This document shows, piece after piece, positions 48,222 through 56,883 of a DNA stretch of 64,000 bases. The DNA is taken from positions 8,139-72,138 of the forward strand of contig JAXHUA010000141.1 in the NCBI GenBank assembly GCA_034189695.1. The letters run 5' to 3'. The translations under genes and the position numbers were made by a program. The notes beneath the pieces are model-generated. The model did no database searches, was not told where the DNA came from, and was given only the letters and a program-made list of their open reading frames with translations. Each line of letters starts with the position of its first letter. Position 1 is the stretch's first letter. The stretch comes from JAXHUA01 sp034189695. GTDB lineage: Bacteria > Chloroflexota > Dehalococcoidia > E44-bin15.

Positions 48222-50171
48222 TCAGGGCAGGCCCAAGGCCATTCTCAGCGTGTAGTCGGCGGTGGCTGGGCCCCATCCATGCGCGAGGGCCAGGACGCGG
48301 CGTCTTGCGCCGCACAGGCCCGCCTGAGGGGACGTCACGTCGATGACGTCGAACAGGTCCTGGCCGCAGTTCATCGGGGCCAGGAGTTCGCCCCCGAGCC
48401 TCTCCATCTCGGCGTCTCTGATGACTGCAACGCCCCGCTGATGCGCCTTGTCGGTCGTGTCGAGGTTGATGTCCTGTACCTGCACGAGCCGGTCGCAGAC
48501 ATCTTCGATGTCGTTCCAGCTCCACTCCTCGGTCATCAGGGCATCGCCGAATACCTGGGCTCGGTTGGCGGAAGCGATCTCCTCCCGGTAGCGCCCGCGA
48601 AGGATGGCATGGTCCGTGCCGTAGCTGTACGTGCTCTCGTCGCTTGCCTGCGGGTTCGTCAGGTAGGCCTTCTGGGCGATGAACAGTATGACGTCGGGGA
48701 CCATGTCGAGCAGGCGCTGCACGGCGGTGAGGGCGCTCTGGCCGGGATGAATGGTGAAGGCGGGCGTCTGGATTATGGCGCTGGAGGGCGAGTACGAGGT
48801 GAGTTCGAGACCGGCCCGGGCGAAGAGGAAGGAGAGAAGCTGGAAGATGTTGCGTGCGCCTGCCTGCCAGGTGAACTGCCTCCTGGCGCGCCAGCGTTCC
48901 AGCAGTGACCACCCATCGCGGGCATGCAGGACGAAGGTGCTGTGCCCGGGCGCGGTGACGTGCTCCCACGCTTCCAGCCAGAAGGCGGGCGCGGTTGCGG
49001 ACTTGGGGCCTTCGGAGGTGTGGTAGCCCAGGCGGAGGACGGCCTCGCTGCCCGGAGTGATTGGGGACTGGGGGTCGTTGTAGCGGCCGTCGTCGTTGCG
49101 CAGGGTGAGTTGAAGGCGCCCCGAGAAAGGCCGGATGGCGGTTGTCAGGGCGATGACGTCGTCGGAGAGCTCTACGGACTGGGGGAGTATTCGGGCGCGC
49201 CACACGGCGTACGGGGCGCAGAGCCAGGCGTGGGAGGCGTCGTGGGTCAGGACGACGCCGTAGGCGCTGTCGAGGTTGAAGGGCACCGGCTCGCGCCACA
49301 GGCTGGAGATGAAATCGGCGCTGGGGAGTGAATGGCTCCAGTGGGGGCGCGAGTATGGCTCGTCGCCGGCGTAGCGTTCGACGAAGAAGAGCCGGCAGAC
49401 GTCGGGGATGTCCAGCGAGGGTGCGAGGTACTCGGTGTACGAGTCGGCGCTGGCGGCGATGACCTCCTGCAGCTCGGACCACGAGTCGGGGGCCATGGTG
49501 TAGCCGTCGCCCAGGACGCACGTCCACAGCCCTGGCCCGCCGGCGGCGTCAACGCCGCTCACCGCCGCGTTCCAGTCTCCAAAATGGACCACGGCGATGC
49601 CGGTCACGGCGGTGAGCGTGCTAGTCCAGGGTGCCGGCTGCTCCCAGACGCCTCCGATGCGGCGGCGCCGGTAGACTGTCGCCCCGTCGGAATACAGGAC
49701 CAGCGCATCGCCGTTCGCCTTGAAGCAGGCGGCCACGCGGTAGTCGGCGCAGTCGCCGCCGATGTAGGTCATGTCGATGGGGTCGCCCCAGGTGTCGCCG
49801 CAGGTTGTGCTCTCCCTGCGCCGCAGCCAGCCGGTGCTCTGCACCCAGAAGGCGAGGACCTCATTGCCCCGCGAGCATACGGCCACGTCGGAGCCGGTGT
49901 AGCCCCAGTAGTACCAGTGTGAGAAGTCGCTCTCCGGCCCGGGGTCGGGGACGCGCTGGCGATAGATGCCGCCTCCGCCCCTGAGCCGTACCAGGCTGCC
50001 GTCGCCGGGCATGGTGGCGTCCGTGTGGCAGTCGGGCTCCTCGCCGCTGTACAGCCGCTCCCATCGCAGGCGGGTGGCTGCCCCGAGCTTCTCGACCAGT
50101 TCTACCCTGAGGTACGGCCTGGCCGTGGCGCTCCTCTGGGCGGCCAGCAAAGCGCTCGGCAGTGCTCTCAT
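48222..50171 (-). CDS. Large beta-propeller plus tail-hub-like phage protein
   Basis: 649 residues. The first 320 or so look like a propeller with Asp-box-type repeats (RESTTCGDTWGDP; repeated strands with W and G). The C-terminal half (about 330-649: LRLGYHTSEGP, AFWLEAWEHVTAPGHSTFVLHARDGWSLLERWRARRQ, PDVILFIAQKAYLTN) resembles tail hub or virion-assembly proteins. I have seen this type only in Chloroflexota phage-like clusters and know of no defined function. Adsorption or glycan binding is a reasonable guess from the propeller. GAGGCGG precedes the ATG. Confidence 0.6.
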   Translation of the reverse strand: MRALPSALLAAQRSATARPYLRVELVEKLGAATRLRWERLYSGEEPDCHTDATMPGDGSLVRLRGGGGIYRQRVPDPGPESDFSHWYYWGYTGSDVAVCSRGNEVLAFWVQSTGWLRRRESTTCGDTWGDPIDMTYIGGDCADYRVAACFKANGDALVLYSDGATVYRRRRIGGVWEQPAPWTSTLTAVTGIAVVHFGDWNAAVSGVDAAGGPGLWTCVLGDGYTMAPDSWSELQEVIAASADSYTEYLAPSLDIPDVCRLFFVERYAGDEPYSRPHWSHSLPSADFISSLWREPVPFNLDSAYGVVLTHDASHAWLCAPYAVWRARILPQSVELSDDVIALTTAIRPFSGRLQLTLRNDDGRYNDPQSPITPGSEAVLRLGYHTSEGPKSATAPAFWLEAWEHVTAPGHSTFVLHARDGWSLLERWRARRQFTWQAGARNIFQLLSFLFARAGLELTSYSPSSAIIQTPAFTIHPGQSALTAVQRLLDMVPDVILFIAQKAYLTNPQASDESTYSYGTDHAILRGRYREEIASANRAQVFGDALMTEEWSWNDIEDVCDRLVQVQDINLDTTDKAHQRGVAVIRDAEMERLGGELLAPMNCGQDLFDVIDVTSPQAGLCGARRRVLALAHGWGPATADYTLRMALGLP

Positions 50172-50180
50172 GTCGCCGCC

Positions 50181-50456
50181 TCAGCGGGAGGCGAGATCTC
50201 GAGCGGCGGCTATCGCCTCGCTGAACTCGCGGCCCACGTTCTCGAACGCCTGCGTTATCTCACGGCGTTGCTCCGGAGTCGTGGTCGGCTCCTCGAGGGC
50301 GTGGTGCATGCTCAGGCCGCACACGCCGAGGGCCACCACGGCCTCGGAGGTCTCCTTGAGCAGCGTCAGGCCCTTGCGCCATTTTGCCCCCAGGAGCCCC
50401 GACACGATGCCCAGCAGGGGCACGATGATGGTGGCTGCGATCTCCCATGCGCTCAT
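50181..50456 (-). CDS. Small membrane protein, holin-like candidate
   Basis: 91 residues: one strong membrane helix (about 5-25, EIAATIIVPLLGIVSGLLGA), a short basic stretch (KWRKG), a second weaker hydrophobic stretch (about 41-50) and a charged helical C-terminus. Size and layout are compatible with a holin or a membrane adaptor, but no lysin gene is adjacent. ATG 50456 has AAAGGAGG upstream; the longer frame reads through repeats. It is followed 9 bases later by the propeller gene. Confidence 0.6.
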   Translation of the reverse strand: MSAWEIAATIIVPLLGIVSGLLGAKWRKGLTLLKETSEAVVALGVCGLSMHHALEEPTTTPEQRREITQAFENVGREFSEAIAAARDLASR

Positions 50457-50537
50457 GTTCTGTTCCTCCTTTCGTTTGGTGCTGGTTGTCGGTTTACGGC
50501 CTTTCGATGGGGCGGTGGGTGATTGAGGTGGGGGCCT

Positions 50538-50625
50538 GGGGCCGTTCATGCCCCTCACTTCGCTCGGGACAAGGTTCGACAGGCCTGCCCTGAGCTTGTC
50601 GAAGGGCTCACCACGAACGGCTGGG
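50538..50625 (+). repeat. 88-bp repeat, left arm of a perfect inverted pair
   Basis: This stretch is the exact reverse complement of 53337-53424 (88 of 88 bases by eye). It contains its own smaller inverted repeat, TTCGACA ... TGTCGAA, so a single copy can fold into a hairpin like REP/REPIN elements. Confidence 0.92.
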
Positions 50626-50695
50626 GTGTGGCCACTGGGCGACGTGGGCCGTTGATGCCTCTGAGTTCGTCCACTGCTGCCTCGCCGTTCATGGG

Positions 50696-51034
50696 TCACA
50701 CCAGGGCGAGCAGGGTGTCGGGCACCGGGCGCGCGGCGTGGCGGTAGTGACCTGCCAGGTGCCTGGCCGCGCTGAGTATCCGCTCGGGCGCTGCGCTGAC
50801 TCTCTCGCCTCGGTGGCCGCCGGGGGACAGCGCCGCCACCGCGGCCGGCATGCGGTCCCAGTCGACGGTCTTCTCGACGTCGAGCTTCCCCTTGAGGGCG
50901 CGGAAGATGGCCCGGGTGTGGTGTGGCAGCTTCCACGTGTCGGGGTCGTCCGGGTCGCCCACGATGGCGAACGCGTCGCTGGGAAGGCCGTCCTTGGTCG
51001 GCGGGAGACCTTCTTTCACTCTGGCGTTGGACAT
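50696..51034 (-). CDS. Small phage-cluster protein with a TWKLP module
   Basis: 112 residues. The block LPSDAFAIVGDPDDPDTWKLPHH and the end RHLAGHYRHAARPVPD match a short module that recurs in phage structural proteins and prohead-related proteins, here as a free-standing gene. Function is not known. AAAGGAGG upstream of the ATG. It sits between the connector gene and the small membrane protein and lies inside the segment flanked by the 88-bp inverted repeat. Confidence 0.65.
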   Translation of the reverse strand: MSNARVKEGLPPTKDGLPSDAFAIVGDPDDPDTWKLPHHTRAIFRALKGKLDVEKTVDWDRMPAAVAALSPGGHRGERVSAAPERILSAARHLAGHYRHAARPVPDTLLALV

Positions 51035-51087
51035 CGCTACCTCCTTTCCAGGCCGGGGCGGAGCTGATGCTCCTCCCTAACCGGATG

Positions 51088-51720
51088 CTATGGCCCTGGG
51101 TCTGTGGAGAGGCCCCTGATGGGTGCCGCCGGAGTGTAGAGGCGGGTGCCCCTCACCTTGCCGCGTCGCCCGAGCCTCCTCAGTTCCTCCCTGAAGTGGG
51201 ACAGCCTTTGCCGTCCCTCGACGGCAAAGCGGTCGGGCGTGTCGATGCCGCCAAGGTTGACCTGGTTGATGGCGAAGGCGGCCCACTCCACCAGGGCATA
51301 CCCTTCGGCGCCGTTGGCTATCAGGTCCTCAAAAGGTGGTGGGATGGTCGAGGTGTCGCCGTCGAGGGTGTGGAGCTTGCCGTAGGCGACGCGGCAGTCG
51401 GAGCCGTCGGGCACTTCGTCGCCGAGCACCGTGAGCGTGTCTTTCCAGATGGCGAAGCGCTGGTAGCACGGCGGGAAGCGGCCCACGGGGTACTCGGCCG
51501 CCTGGACGAGGACGCGGTCGGACAGGGTCGAGATGTCGATCTCACGCGAGCCCTCGGTGGTGGGCAGGAGCGCCGTTTGCTCCTGCGGCACCGCCAGCGA
51601 GAACTCCCGCACCGCGTGGGCGATGTGGCGGTCGAGTTCGTCGTCGCTCCAGCGTCGGTTCTCCGGGTCCTCGTCGTGCAGGTCCCGTCTGACTGTGCAG
51701 CGCATCTCGCTCAGGTCCAT
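51088..51720 (-). CDS. Putative head-tail connector/adaptor protein
   Basis: 210 residues. MDLSEMRCTVRRDLHDEDPENRRWSDDELDRHIAHAVREFS is the helical start typical of gp6/gp15-like connectors; the C-terminal helices (NGAEGYALVEWAAFAINQVN, RQRLSHFREELRRL) fit. Such proteins close the capsid vertex and receive the tail. It follows the capsid gene by about 155 bases of repeat. GGAG upstream of the ATG. Confidence 0.7.
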   Translation of the reverse strand: MDLSEMRCTVRRDLHDEDPENRRWSDDELDRHIAHAVREFSLAVPQEQTALLPTTEGSREIDISTLSDRVLVQAAEYPVGRFPPCYQRFAIWKDTLTVLGDEVPDGSDCRVAYGKLHTLDGDTSTIPPPFEDLIANGAEGYALVEWAAFAINQVNLGGIDTPDRFAVEGRQRLSHFREELRRLGRRGKVRGTRLYTPAAPIRGLSTDPGP

Positions 51721-51768
51721 CTACGCTCTCCTTCTGTCTTCACTCCCCCCTCCCTCCCGCTTCCTCCC

Positions 51769-51852
51769 TCCCGCGAGGGGAGGGAGGAACCGCTCCACAC
51801 TCCCTTGAGGGAGAGGGCAAGGCCTGCCCTGAGCTTGTCGAAGGGGTGAGGG
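51769..51852 (+). repeat. REP-like repeats between connector and capsid genes
   Basis: Contains a CCCTTGAGGGAGAGGG-type hairpin and a 26-base partial copy of the 88-bp repeat (GGCCTGCCCTGAGCTTGTCG ...). No gene. Confidence 0.7.
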
Positions 51853-51876
51853 TGAAACGCCCGCATGGGCGAGTCG

Positions 51877-52779
51877 CTACGAGCCAACCGGCCTCACGCC
51901 GATGAGGCGCGCCAGCTTCACGGTGCTGAAGAGCGCCAGGCCGACGTACCACTTGATGCGCGTCCGCGTGGCGTCCTTGGCCTCGAGCTGGCCGACGCGC
52001 TCCACCTGTATCCCGCCGGGCGCGGTCAACCCGCACAGCGCCCCCTCGCCCATCTGGAAGGCGTAGATGGTGGAACAGTCGGAGCTGGTGCCGACGACCT
52101 TGTTGTCGCCTACCCAGTCGCTGATGGCCACCGGGATGCCGTTGTACAGCTCGATGAACGCGCCCCAGTCGTCGCGCTCCACCTGGAGGTACGAGCCGGC
52201 GGCGCGGGAGAGCTGGTTGAGGCTTCGGCGGGTGCGTCGGCTCATGAGCAGCAGCTCCGGCTTGCCCCCTTTGACCATGTCTACCAGCTCATCGAGCTTG
52301 TCGAGCGTGAGTGCTCCGCCGTTGTCGCCCATGGAGAGCGTCTGGCCGGTGGTCTGGCATATCTTGTCGACGCCCTCGAAGTCCTTGGATGCCCCGGTGC
52401 CCAGCCCGTTGATGAAGGTGTCCTCGAACTCGTGGCGCACCGCCTTGGCGTTCAGCTCGACCACCGCCGCCTCGACGTCCTGGAGATTGGAGCGGGTCGC
52501 CTTGATGAAGTTGTCCACGTCGGCGTTGGCCCCGACGATCTCCAGCCCGGCGGTCACCTGCTCGAGGGTGGGCGCCGTCTCCGCGCTCCACTCCTCGTTC
52601 TCGTCGTACCACGCCACGGTGGGCAGGGTGCTCTCACGGTTGTACGTCAGGCCGTTGCCCACGATCTCAATGAAGGGCAGCTTCTGAAGGACGGGGGAGT
52701 CCTTGATGATGGTCTCGATGACGCCCAGAAGCAGGACGTCGTTCGACAGTTTGGATGCTTCGGCGAGTGTGATAGCCAT
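51877..52779 (-). CDS. Major capsid protein, HK97-like
   Basis: 300 residues. MAITLAEASKLSNDVLLLGVIETIIKDSPVLQKLPFIEIVGNGLTYNRE is the usual N-arm, and the spine/axial regions follow (VEAAVVELNAKAVRHEFEDTFINGLG, LLLMSRRTRRSLNQLSR, YNGIPVAISDWVGDNK, APGGIQVERVGQLEAKDATRTRIKWYVGLALFS). This fold builds icosahedral heads and also encapsulin and GTA shells. No protease gene or separate delta domain is seen; the upstream coiled-coil gene may scaffold. AAAGGAGG upstream of the ATG. Confidence 0.85.
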   Translation of the reverse strand: MAITLAEASKLSNDVLLLGVIETIIKDSPVLQKLPFIEIVGNGLTYNRESTLPTVAWYDENEEWSAETAPTLEQVTAGLEIVGANADVDNFIKATRSNLQDVEAAVVELNAKAVRHEFEDTFINGLGTGASKDFEGVDKICQTTGQTLSMGDNGGALTLDKLDELVDMVKGGKPELLLMSRRTRRSLNQLSRAAGSYLQVERDDWGAFIELYNGIPVAISDWVGDNKVVGTSSDCSTIYAFQMGEGALCGLTAPGGIQVERVGQLEAKDATRTRIKWYVGLALFSTVKLARLIGVRPVGS

Positions 52780-52782
52780 CGG

Positions 52783-53253
52783 CTATGCCTCCTTTCCCAG
52801 TGCGTAGTGGATCTTCTCCCTGGGGGACATGGCGGACAGATCGGGGACGGCGCGCTCCGGGGCGCCGGCCGGCACGTGCGTCGCCTTGAGGTCTTCCTCC
52901 AGTGTTTGCCGCACCCGCCCCGCCATATCCCGTGCCCGGTCGAGTGACGCGTCGATGTCGGCGATGGTCGCGCCGGCGACCATCTCCTCCGGGATCTGCG
53001 GGTTGGCGGCGACGAGCGCCGCGCGGTAGCTGGCCACCGCCTCATGCAGCGTTTCGGTCGCCGCCGCCAGCTCGGCGTCCCTCTCATCGAGCGCCGCCTT
53101 CATCGAGGTCAGCTCCTGCTGGCCGGCGTCGTTCGCCGCCAGCGCCTCGGCAAGCTGCGCCTGGAGTTCGCCGAGCCTGGCGTCTCTCTCCCCAAGCTGC
53201 GCTTTCAAGCCCTCCAGTTCCGTCTGTACCATTGCAGTCTCTTCCTCGTTCAT
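52783..53253 (-). CDS. Coiled-coil scaffold-like protein
   Basis: 156 residues. A long coiled coil (about 8-75, LEGLKAQLGERDARLGELQAQLAEAL ...) is followed by a helical region and a C-terminal SPREKIHYALGKEA. Length, composition and position directly before the capsid gene fit a scaffolding protein. It lacks a recognised protease motif. Three bases separate it from the capsid gene. AAGGAGG upstream of the ATG. Confidence 0.7.
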   Translation of the reverse strand: MNEEETAMVQTELEGLKAQLGERDARLGELQAQLAEALAANDAGQQELTSMKAALDERDAELAAATETLHEAVASYRAALVAANPQIPEEMVAGATIADIDASLDRARDMAGRVRQTLEEDLKATHVPAGAPERAVPDLSAMSPREKIHYALGKEA

Positions 53254-53279
53254 TCCTGGCCTCCTTGAAAGTCTTCGCT

Positions 53280-53480
53280 TTCACCCCTTCGACAAGCTCA
53301 GGGCGAACCGTTGGCAAGGTCGTGGTGAGCCGCCGGCCCAGCCGTTCGTGGTGAGCCCTTCGACAAGCTCAGGGCAGGCCTGTCGAACCTTGTCCCGAGC
53401 GAAGTGAGGGGCATGAACGGCCCCGGGCGAACGCTTGGCACTCACCCTAGCCCTCTCCCGTCAAGGGAGAGGGAATGTGC
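53280..53480 (+). repeat. REP-like repeat array including the right arm of the 88-bp inverted pair
   Basis: 53337-53424 is the exact reverse complement of 50538-50625. Partial copies with the core TTCGACAAGCTCAGGGC lie at 53288-53304, and a CCCTCTCCCGTCAAGGGAGAGGG hairpin at about 53451-53473. This array forms most of the predicted 5' leader of the scaffold-capsid transcript. Confidence 0.9.
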
Positions 53481-53593
53481 TGCCGCGAGCCGCGGGAGGT
53501 GCAACTGTCCTCCCTCCCCCAGAAGGAGGGGGATGCCTCCTTCACTCGCCAGCGTGCCACGCACTCTCACGCTCCCCGCTGGCGACTGCACCG

Positions 53594-53623
53594 AGGATAG
53601 AACACATGTTCTACGCGCGTCAA
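53594..53623 (-). promoter_or_regulatory. Operator-promoter 1 of the phage cluster (scaffold-capsid block)
   Basis: Minus strand TTGACG (53623-53618), 18 bases, TATCCT (53599-53594). Between them lies TAGAACATGTGTTCTA (53613-53598), a 7-2-7 inverted repeat whose core GAAC-N4-GTTC is the Gram-positive LexA-box form. Two more copies occur at 58.7 and 63.3 kb in the same position relative to -35 and -10. Confidence 0.8.
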
Positions 53624-53639
53624 GCCAGAAATGTCACGG

Positions 53640-53668
53640 TTGACATGCTTGAGAGCGGCCACTACCAT
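53640..53668 (+). promoter_or_regulatory. Promoter of the restriction-modification gene
   Basis: TTGACA (53640-53645), 17 bases, TACCAT (53663-53668). It lies to the right of operator 1 and does not contain it, so the enzyme may be expressed independently of the phage blocks. Confidence 0.6.
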
Positions 53669-53694
53669 TGTGGTGCTCGCATAGGAGGCGTTGG

Positions 53695-56600
53695 ATGGCA
53701 GCGGACCTCAAGCCGCTCCGGGAGTACGCACGCGCGGTGGCGCGGGAACTGGGGGTGGGCAACACCACGGAGCACAGCCACCGGCCGGCGCTGAAGGGCC
53801 TGCTCGAGGCGCTCGACGGCAGGGTCGTGGCGACCAATGAGCCGAAGCGCATAGCCTGTGGTGCCCCAGACTTCGTGGTCACACGTGGTGCCTCGGTGGT
53901 GGGCTACATCGAGGGCAAGGACGTCGGCAGCAGCCTCGACGACGCCGAGCGTTCGGAGCAGATGGAGCGCTACCTCCCATCGCTGAGCAACCTGGTGCTC
54001 ACCGACTACCTCAGCTTCCGCTGGTACGTCGACGGCCACCTGAGGCTATCCGCCCGCCTGGGCCGGGCGTCACTGTCGGGCAAGGTGCTCGTGGACAGGG
54101 ACGGCCTCAACGCCGTGGCCGATCTGCTCGCCTCCTTCCTGTGCCACACCGCCGAGGGCGTCGGCACACCGAGGGAGCTGGCCGAGCGCCTGGCGCGCCT
54201 GGCCCGCCTGGCCCGCGGCCTTATCGCCAACGCGATTGCCAGCGAGGCCGAGGCCGGCCCCCTCCACGGCCAACTGGCCGCGTTCCGTGACAACCTCATT
54301 CCCGACCTGAGCCCGGAGCGGTTCGCCGACATGTATGCCCAGACCATGGCCTACGGCCTGTTCGCCGCGCGCTGCGCCGCGGACGGCGGCTGCTTCACTC
54401 GCCAGAACGCCGGGTACCTCCTGCCCCGGACCAACCCCTTCCTGCGCAACCTCTTCGGCGACATCGCCGGCCCGAACCTCGACGACCGAGTCGCCTGGCT
54501 CGCCGACGACCTGGCGCAGGTGCTGGCGCAGGCCGACATGGACGCCGTGCTGCGCGATTTCGGGCGGAGGACGGCCACCGAGGACCCGGTGGTGCATTTC
54601 TATGAGACCTTCCTGGGCCGGTACGACCCGAGGGAGCGCCAGGTACGCGGGGTGTACTACACCCCCGAGCCGGTGGTGTCCTACATCGTGCGCTCGGTCG
54701 ACCACCTGCTCAGGACGCGCTTCAACAGCCCCGAGGGCCTGGCCGACCCCCGCGTCCTCATCCTCGACCCCGCTGTGGGCACCGGCACCTTCCTCTACAG
54801 CATAGTCCGGAAGATCCACGAGGCCTTCGTGCGCCAGGGGCAGGGTGGCCTCTGGAACGACTACGTGGCCGACCGTCTCCTGCGGCGCCTGTTCGGCTTC
54901 GAGCTGCTGATGGCCCCCTACGCCGTGGCCCACCTCAAGCTGGGGCTGCTGCTCCGCGAGACCGGCTACCGGTTCCAGGCCGACCAGCGCCTTGGCGTAT
55001 ACCTGACCAACACCCTGGAGGAGGCCTTCACCCGCTCCCAGCTCCTCGCCGGGTTCAACCGCTACATCGTTGACGAGGCCAACGCCGCCGCGCGCATCAA
55101 GAAGGAGAAGCCCATCATGGTGGTGCTGGGCAATCCACCCTACGCGGGCTTCTCCGCCAACGCGAGCACGCGCATGGTGAAGGAGGGCAGGAGCAAGCGG
55201 ATGAAGCGTGACTTGACCTGGATTGGCCGCCTCATCCAGGACTACAAGCAGGTCGATGGCGGGCCGCTGGGAGAGAGGAACCCCAAGTGGTTGCAGGACG
55301 ACTACGTCAAGTTCATCCGCTTCGGCCAGTGGCGCATCGAGCAGACCGGCCACGGCATCCTCGCGTTCATCACTAACCACGGCTACCTGGACAACCCGAC
55401 CTTCCGCGGCATGCGCCAGTCGCTGATGAATACGTTCAGTGACATCTACGTCCTGGATCTCCACGGCAACGTGAAGAAGCGCGAGAGCGCGCCCGACGGC
55501 GGCCCCGACCAGAACGTGTTCGATATCCAGCAGGGGGTCGCCATCGGCATCTTCGTCAGGGAGCCTGGCCGGGAGAGGCCCGGGCGGGTGCAGCATGCCG
55601 ACCTTTGGGGGGCGCGTGGTGACTGGCCCGATCCCGAAGAGGGGACGAAGTACCGCGCGCTCGCGGAGACGGACGTCTCAACGACCTCTTGGGAGCCCTT
55701 GGCCCCCGCGACACCGGCCTATTTCTTCGTGCCCCGGGACGAGGTGCTGGCTGCCGAGTACCATCAGGGGTGGAAGGTAACGGACATCTTTCCGCTCCAC
55801 AGCGCGGGCATCGTCACCGCGCGCGACAGCCTCGCGGTGGCATGGAGCGCGCAGGAAATGTGGCACACACTTGCGGACTTCGCTTCGCTGGAACCCGAGG
55901 CCGCGCGAGAGAAGTACAGGCTCGGTGCCGACGCCCGGGACTGGAGCGTGTCAATGGCCCAGGCGGACGTCACGGCCAGCGGTCCCACCCCCGACCGCGT
56001 GGTACCCCTGCTGTATCGGCCCTTCGACGTCAGGTTCACCTACTACACCGGGCGCTCCCGTGGCTTCCAGTGCATGCCGCGCCCAGACGTCATGCGCCAC
56101 ATGCTGGGCGGCGCCAATGTTGCGCTCATCACTGTTCGCAAGGTGCCCCGCGGCCAGGCGGCGGGCTACTTCTCTGCTGCGCGCTTTCCGGCGAGCAATG
56201 GGGCGATACGCTCCGACAACCAGAGTATCGACTACGTTATCCCGCTGTACGCTTGGGCCGCACAAGGCGAGATGCAGTTTCAGGGAGAGCCGCGCCGGGC
56301 CAATTTGAACCCGGCCTTCAGCAACGCCGTTTCGGACGCGCTAGCGCTGCGCTTCGTGGCCCACGGCAGCGGTGACCTGGAGCAGTCTTTCGGCCCGGAG
56401 GACGTGTTCCACTACATCTACGCAGTGCTCCACTCGCCGGCGTACCGCAGCCGCTACGCGGACTTCCTCAAGACCGACTTCCCGCGCGTTCCCCTGACCT
56501 CGGAAAGGGGGCTCTTCGCGGCGCTCGCCGCCAAGGGCGCCCAGCTGGTCGCGCTGCACCTCATGGAGTCGCCCCTCCCGGCCACCCTCATCACCGGCTA

Positions 56601-56883
56601 TCCGGTGGCGGGCACCGACATAGTGGAAAGGGTGAGCTACGACGCCGCGACCGGCCGCGTCCACATCAACAAGACGCAGTACTTCGATGGCGTGCCCCGC
56701 GACGTCTGGGAGTTCCACGTAGGCGGCTACCAGGTGTGCCATAAATGGCTCAAGGACCGCAAGGGACGCAAGCTGGCCTACGATGACAAGACCCACTACC
56801 AGCGGGTTGTGGTGGCGCTGAACGAAACCGTACGCCTGATGGCTGAGATCGACGCCCTCATCCCGTCGTGGCCCATCGACTAG
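53695..56883 (+). CDS. Single-chain restriction-modification enzyme (nuclease plus N6-adenine methylase)
   Basis: 1062 residues. An N-terminal PD-(D/E)xK nuclease is indicated by CGAPDFVV (about 55-62) and IEGKD (about 70-74). The methylase has motif I LDPAVGTGTFLYSIV (about 357-371) and motif IV LGNPPYAGFS (about 476-485). The C-terminal third (PDRVVPLLYRPFDVRFTYYTGRSRGFQCMP ... YAW) resembles the specificity domain of type ISP enzymes. No helicase domain is present, unlike classic ISP enzymes, so it reads like a type IIG enzyme. It would methylate host DNA and cut unmodified DNA. ATG 53695 has AGGAGG six bases upstream. It is inverted relative to the phage genes and sits between scaffold and portal. 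Confidence 0.88.
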   Translation: MAADLKPLREYARAVARELGVGNTTEHSHRPALKGLLEALDGRVVATNEPKRIACGAPDFVVTRGASVVGYIEGKDVGSSLDDAERSEQMERYLPSLSNLVLTDYLSFRWYVDGHLRLSARLGRASLSGKVLVDRDGLNAVADLLASFLCHTAEGVGTPRELAERLARLARLARGLIANAIASEAEAGPLHGQLAAFRDNLIPDLSPERFADMYAQTMAYGLFAARCAADGGCFTRQNAGYLLPRTNPFLRNLFGDIAGPNLDDRVAWLADDLAQVLAQADMDAVLRDFGRRTATEDPVVHFYETFLGRYDPRERQVRGVYYTPEPVVSYIVRSVDHLLRTRFNSPEGLADPRVLILDPAVGTGTFLYSIVRKIHEAFVRQGQGGLWNDYVADRLLRRLFGFELLMAPYAVAHLKLGLLLRETGYRFQADQRLGVYLTNTLEEAFTRSQLLAGFNRYIVDEANAAARIKKEKPIMVVLGNPPYAGFSANASTRMVKEGRSKRMKRDLTWIGRLIQDYKQVDGGPLGERNPKWLQDDYVKFIRFGQWRIEQTGHGILAFITNHGYLDNPTFRGMRQSLMNTFSDIYVLDLHGNVKKRESAPDGGPDQNVFDIQQGVAIGIFVREPGRERPGRVQHADLWGARGDWPDPEEGTKYRALAETDVSTTSWEPLAPATPAYFFVPRDEVLAAEYHQGWKVTDIFPLHSAGIVTARDSLAVAWSAQEMWHTLADFASLEPEAAREKYRLGADARDWSVSMAQADVTASGPTPDRVVPLLYRPFDVRFTYYTGRSRGFQCMPRPDVMRHMLGGANVALITVRKVPRGQAAGYFSAARFPASNGAIRSDNQSIDYVIPLYAWAAQGEMQFQGEPRRANLNPAFSNAVSDALALRFVAHGSGDLEQSFGPEDVFHYIYAVLHSPAYRSRYADFLKTDFPRVPLTSERGLFAALAAKGAQLVALHLMESPLPATLITGYPVAGTDIVERVSYDAATGRVHINKTQYFDGVPRDVWEFHVGGYQVCHKWLKDRKGRKLAYDDKTHYQRVVVALNETVRLMAEIDALIPSWPID

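Noticed and set aside
47314..49527. Open frame of 737 codons on the minus strand
   Set aside because: It is a shadow of the 649- and 238-residue genes in another frame; composition is His/Arg/Pro-rich with no domain, and the competing frames have ribosome sites and phage-like sequence.
50457..50936. N-terminal extension of the small membrane protein to 251 residues
   Set aside because: It reads through the 88-bp repeat and an adjacent gene; AAAGGAGG before ATG 50456 marks the real start.
52289..52612. Frames within the capsid gene in other phases
   Set aside because: Arg/Gly-rich shadows without ribosome sites.
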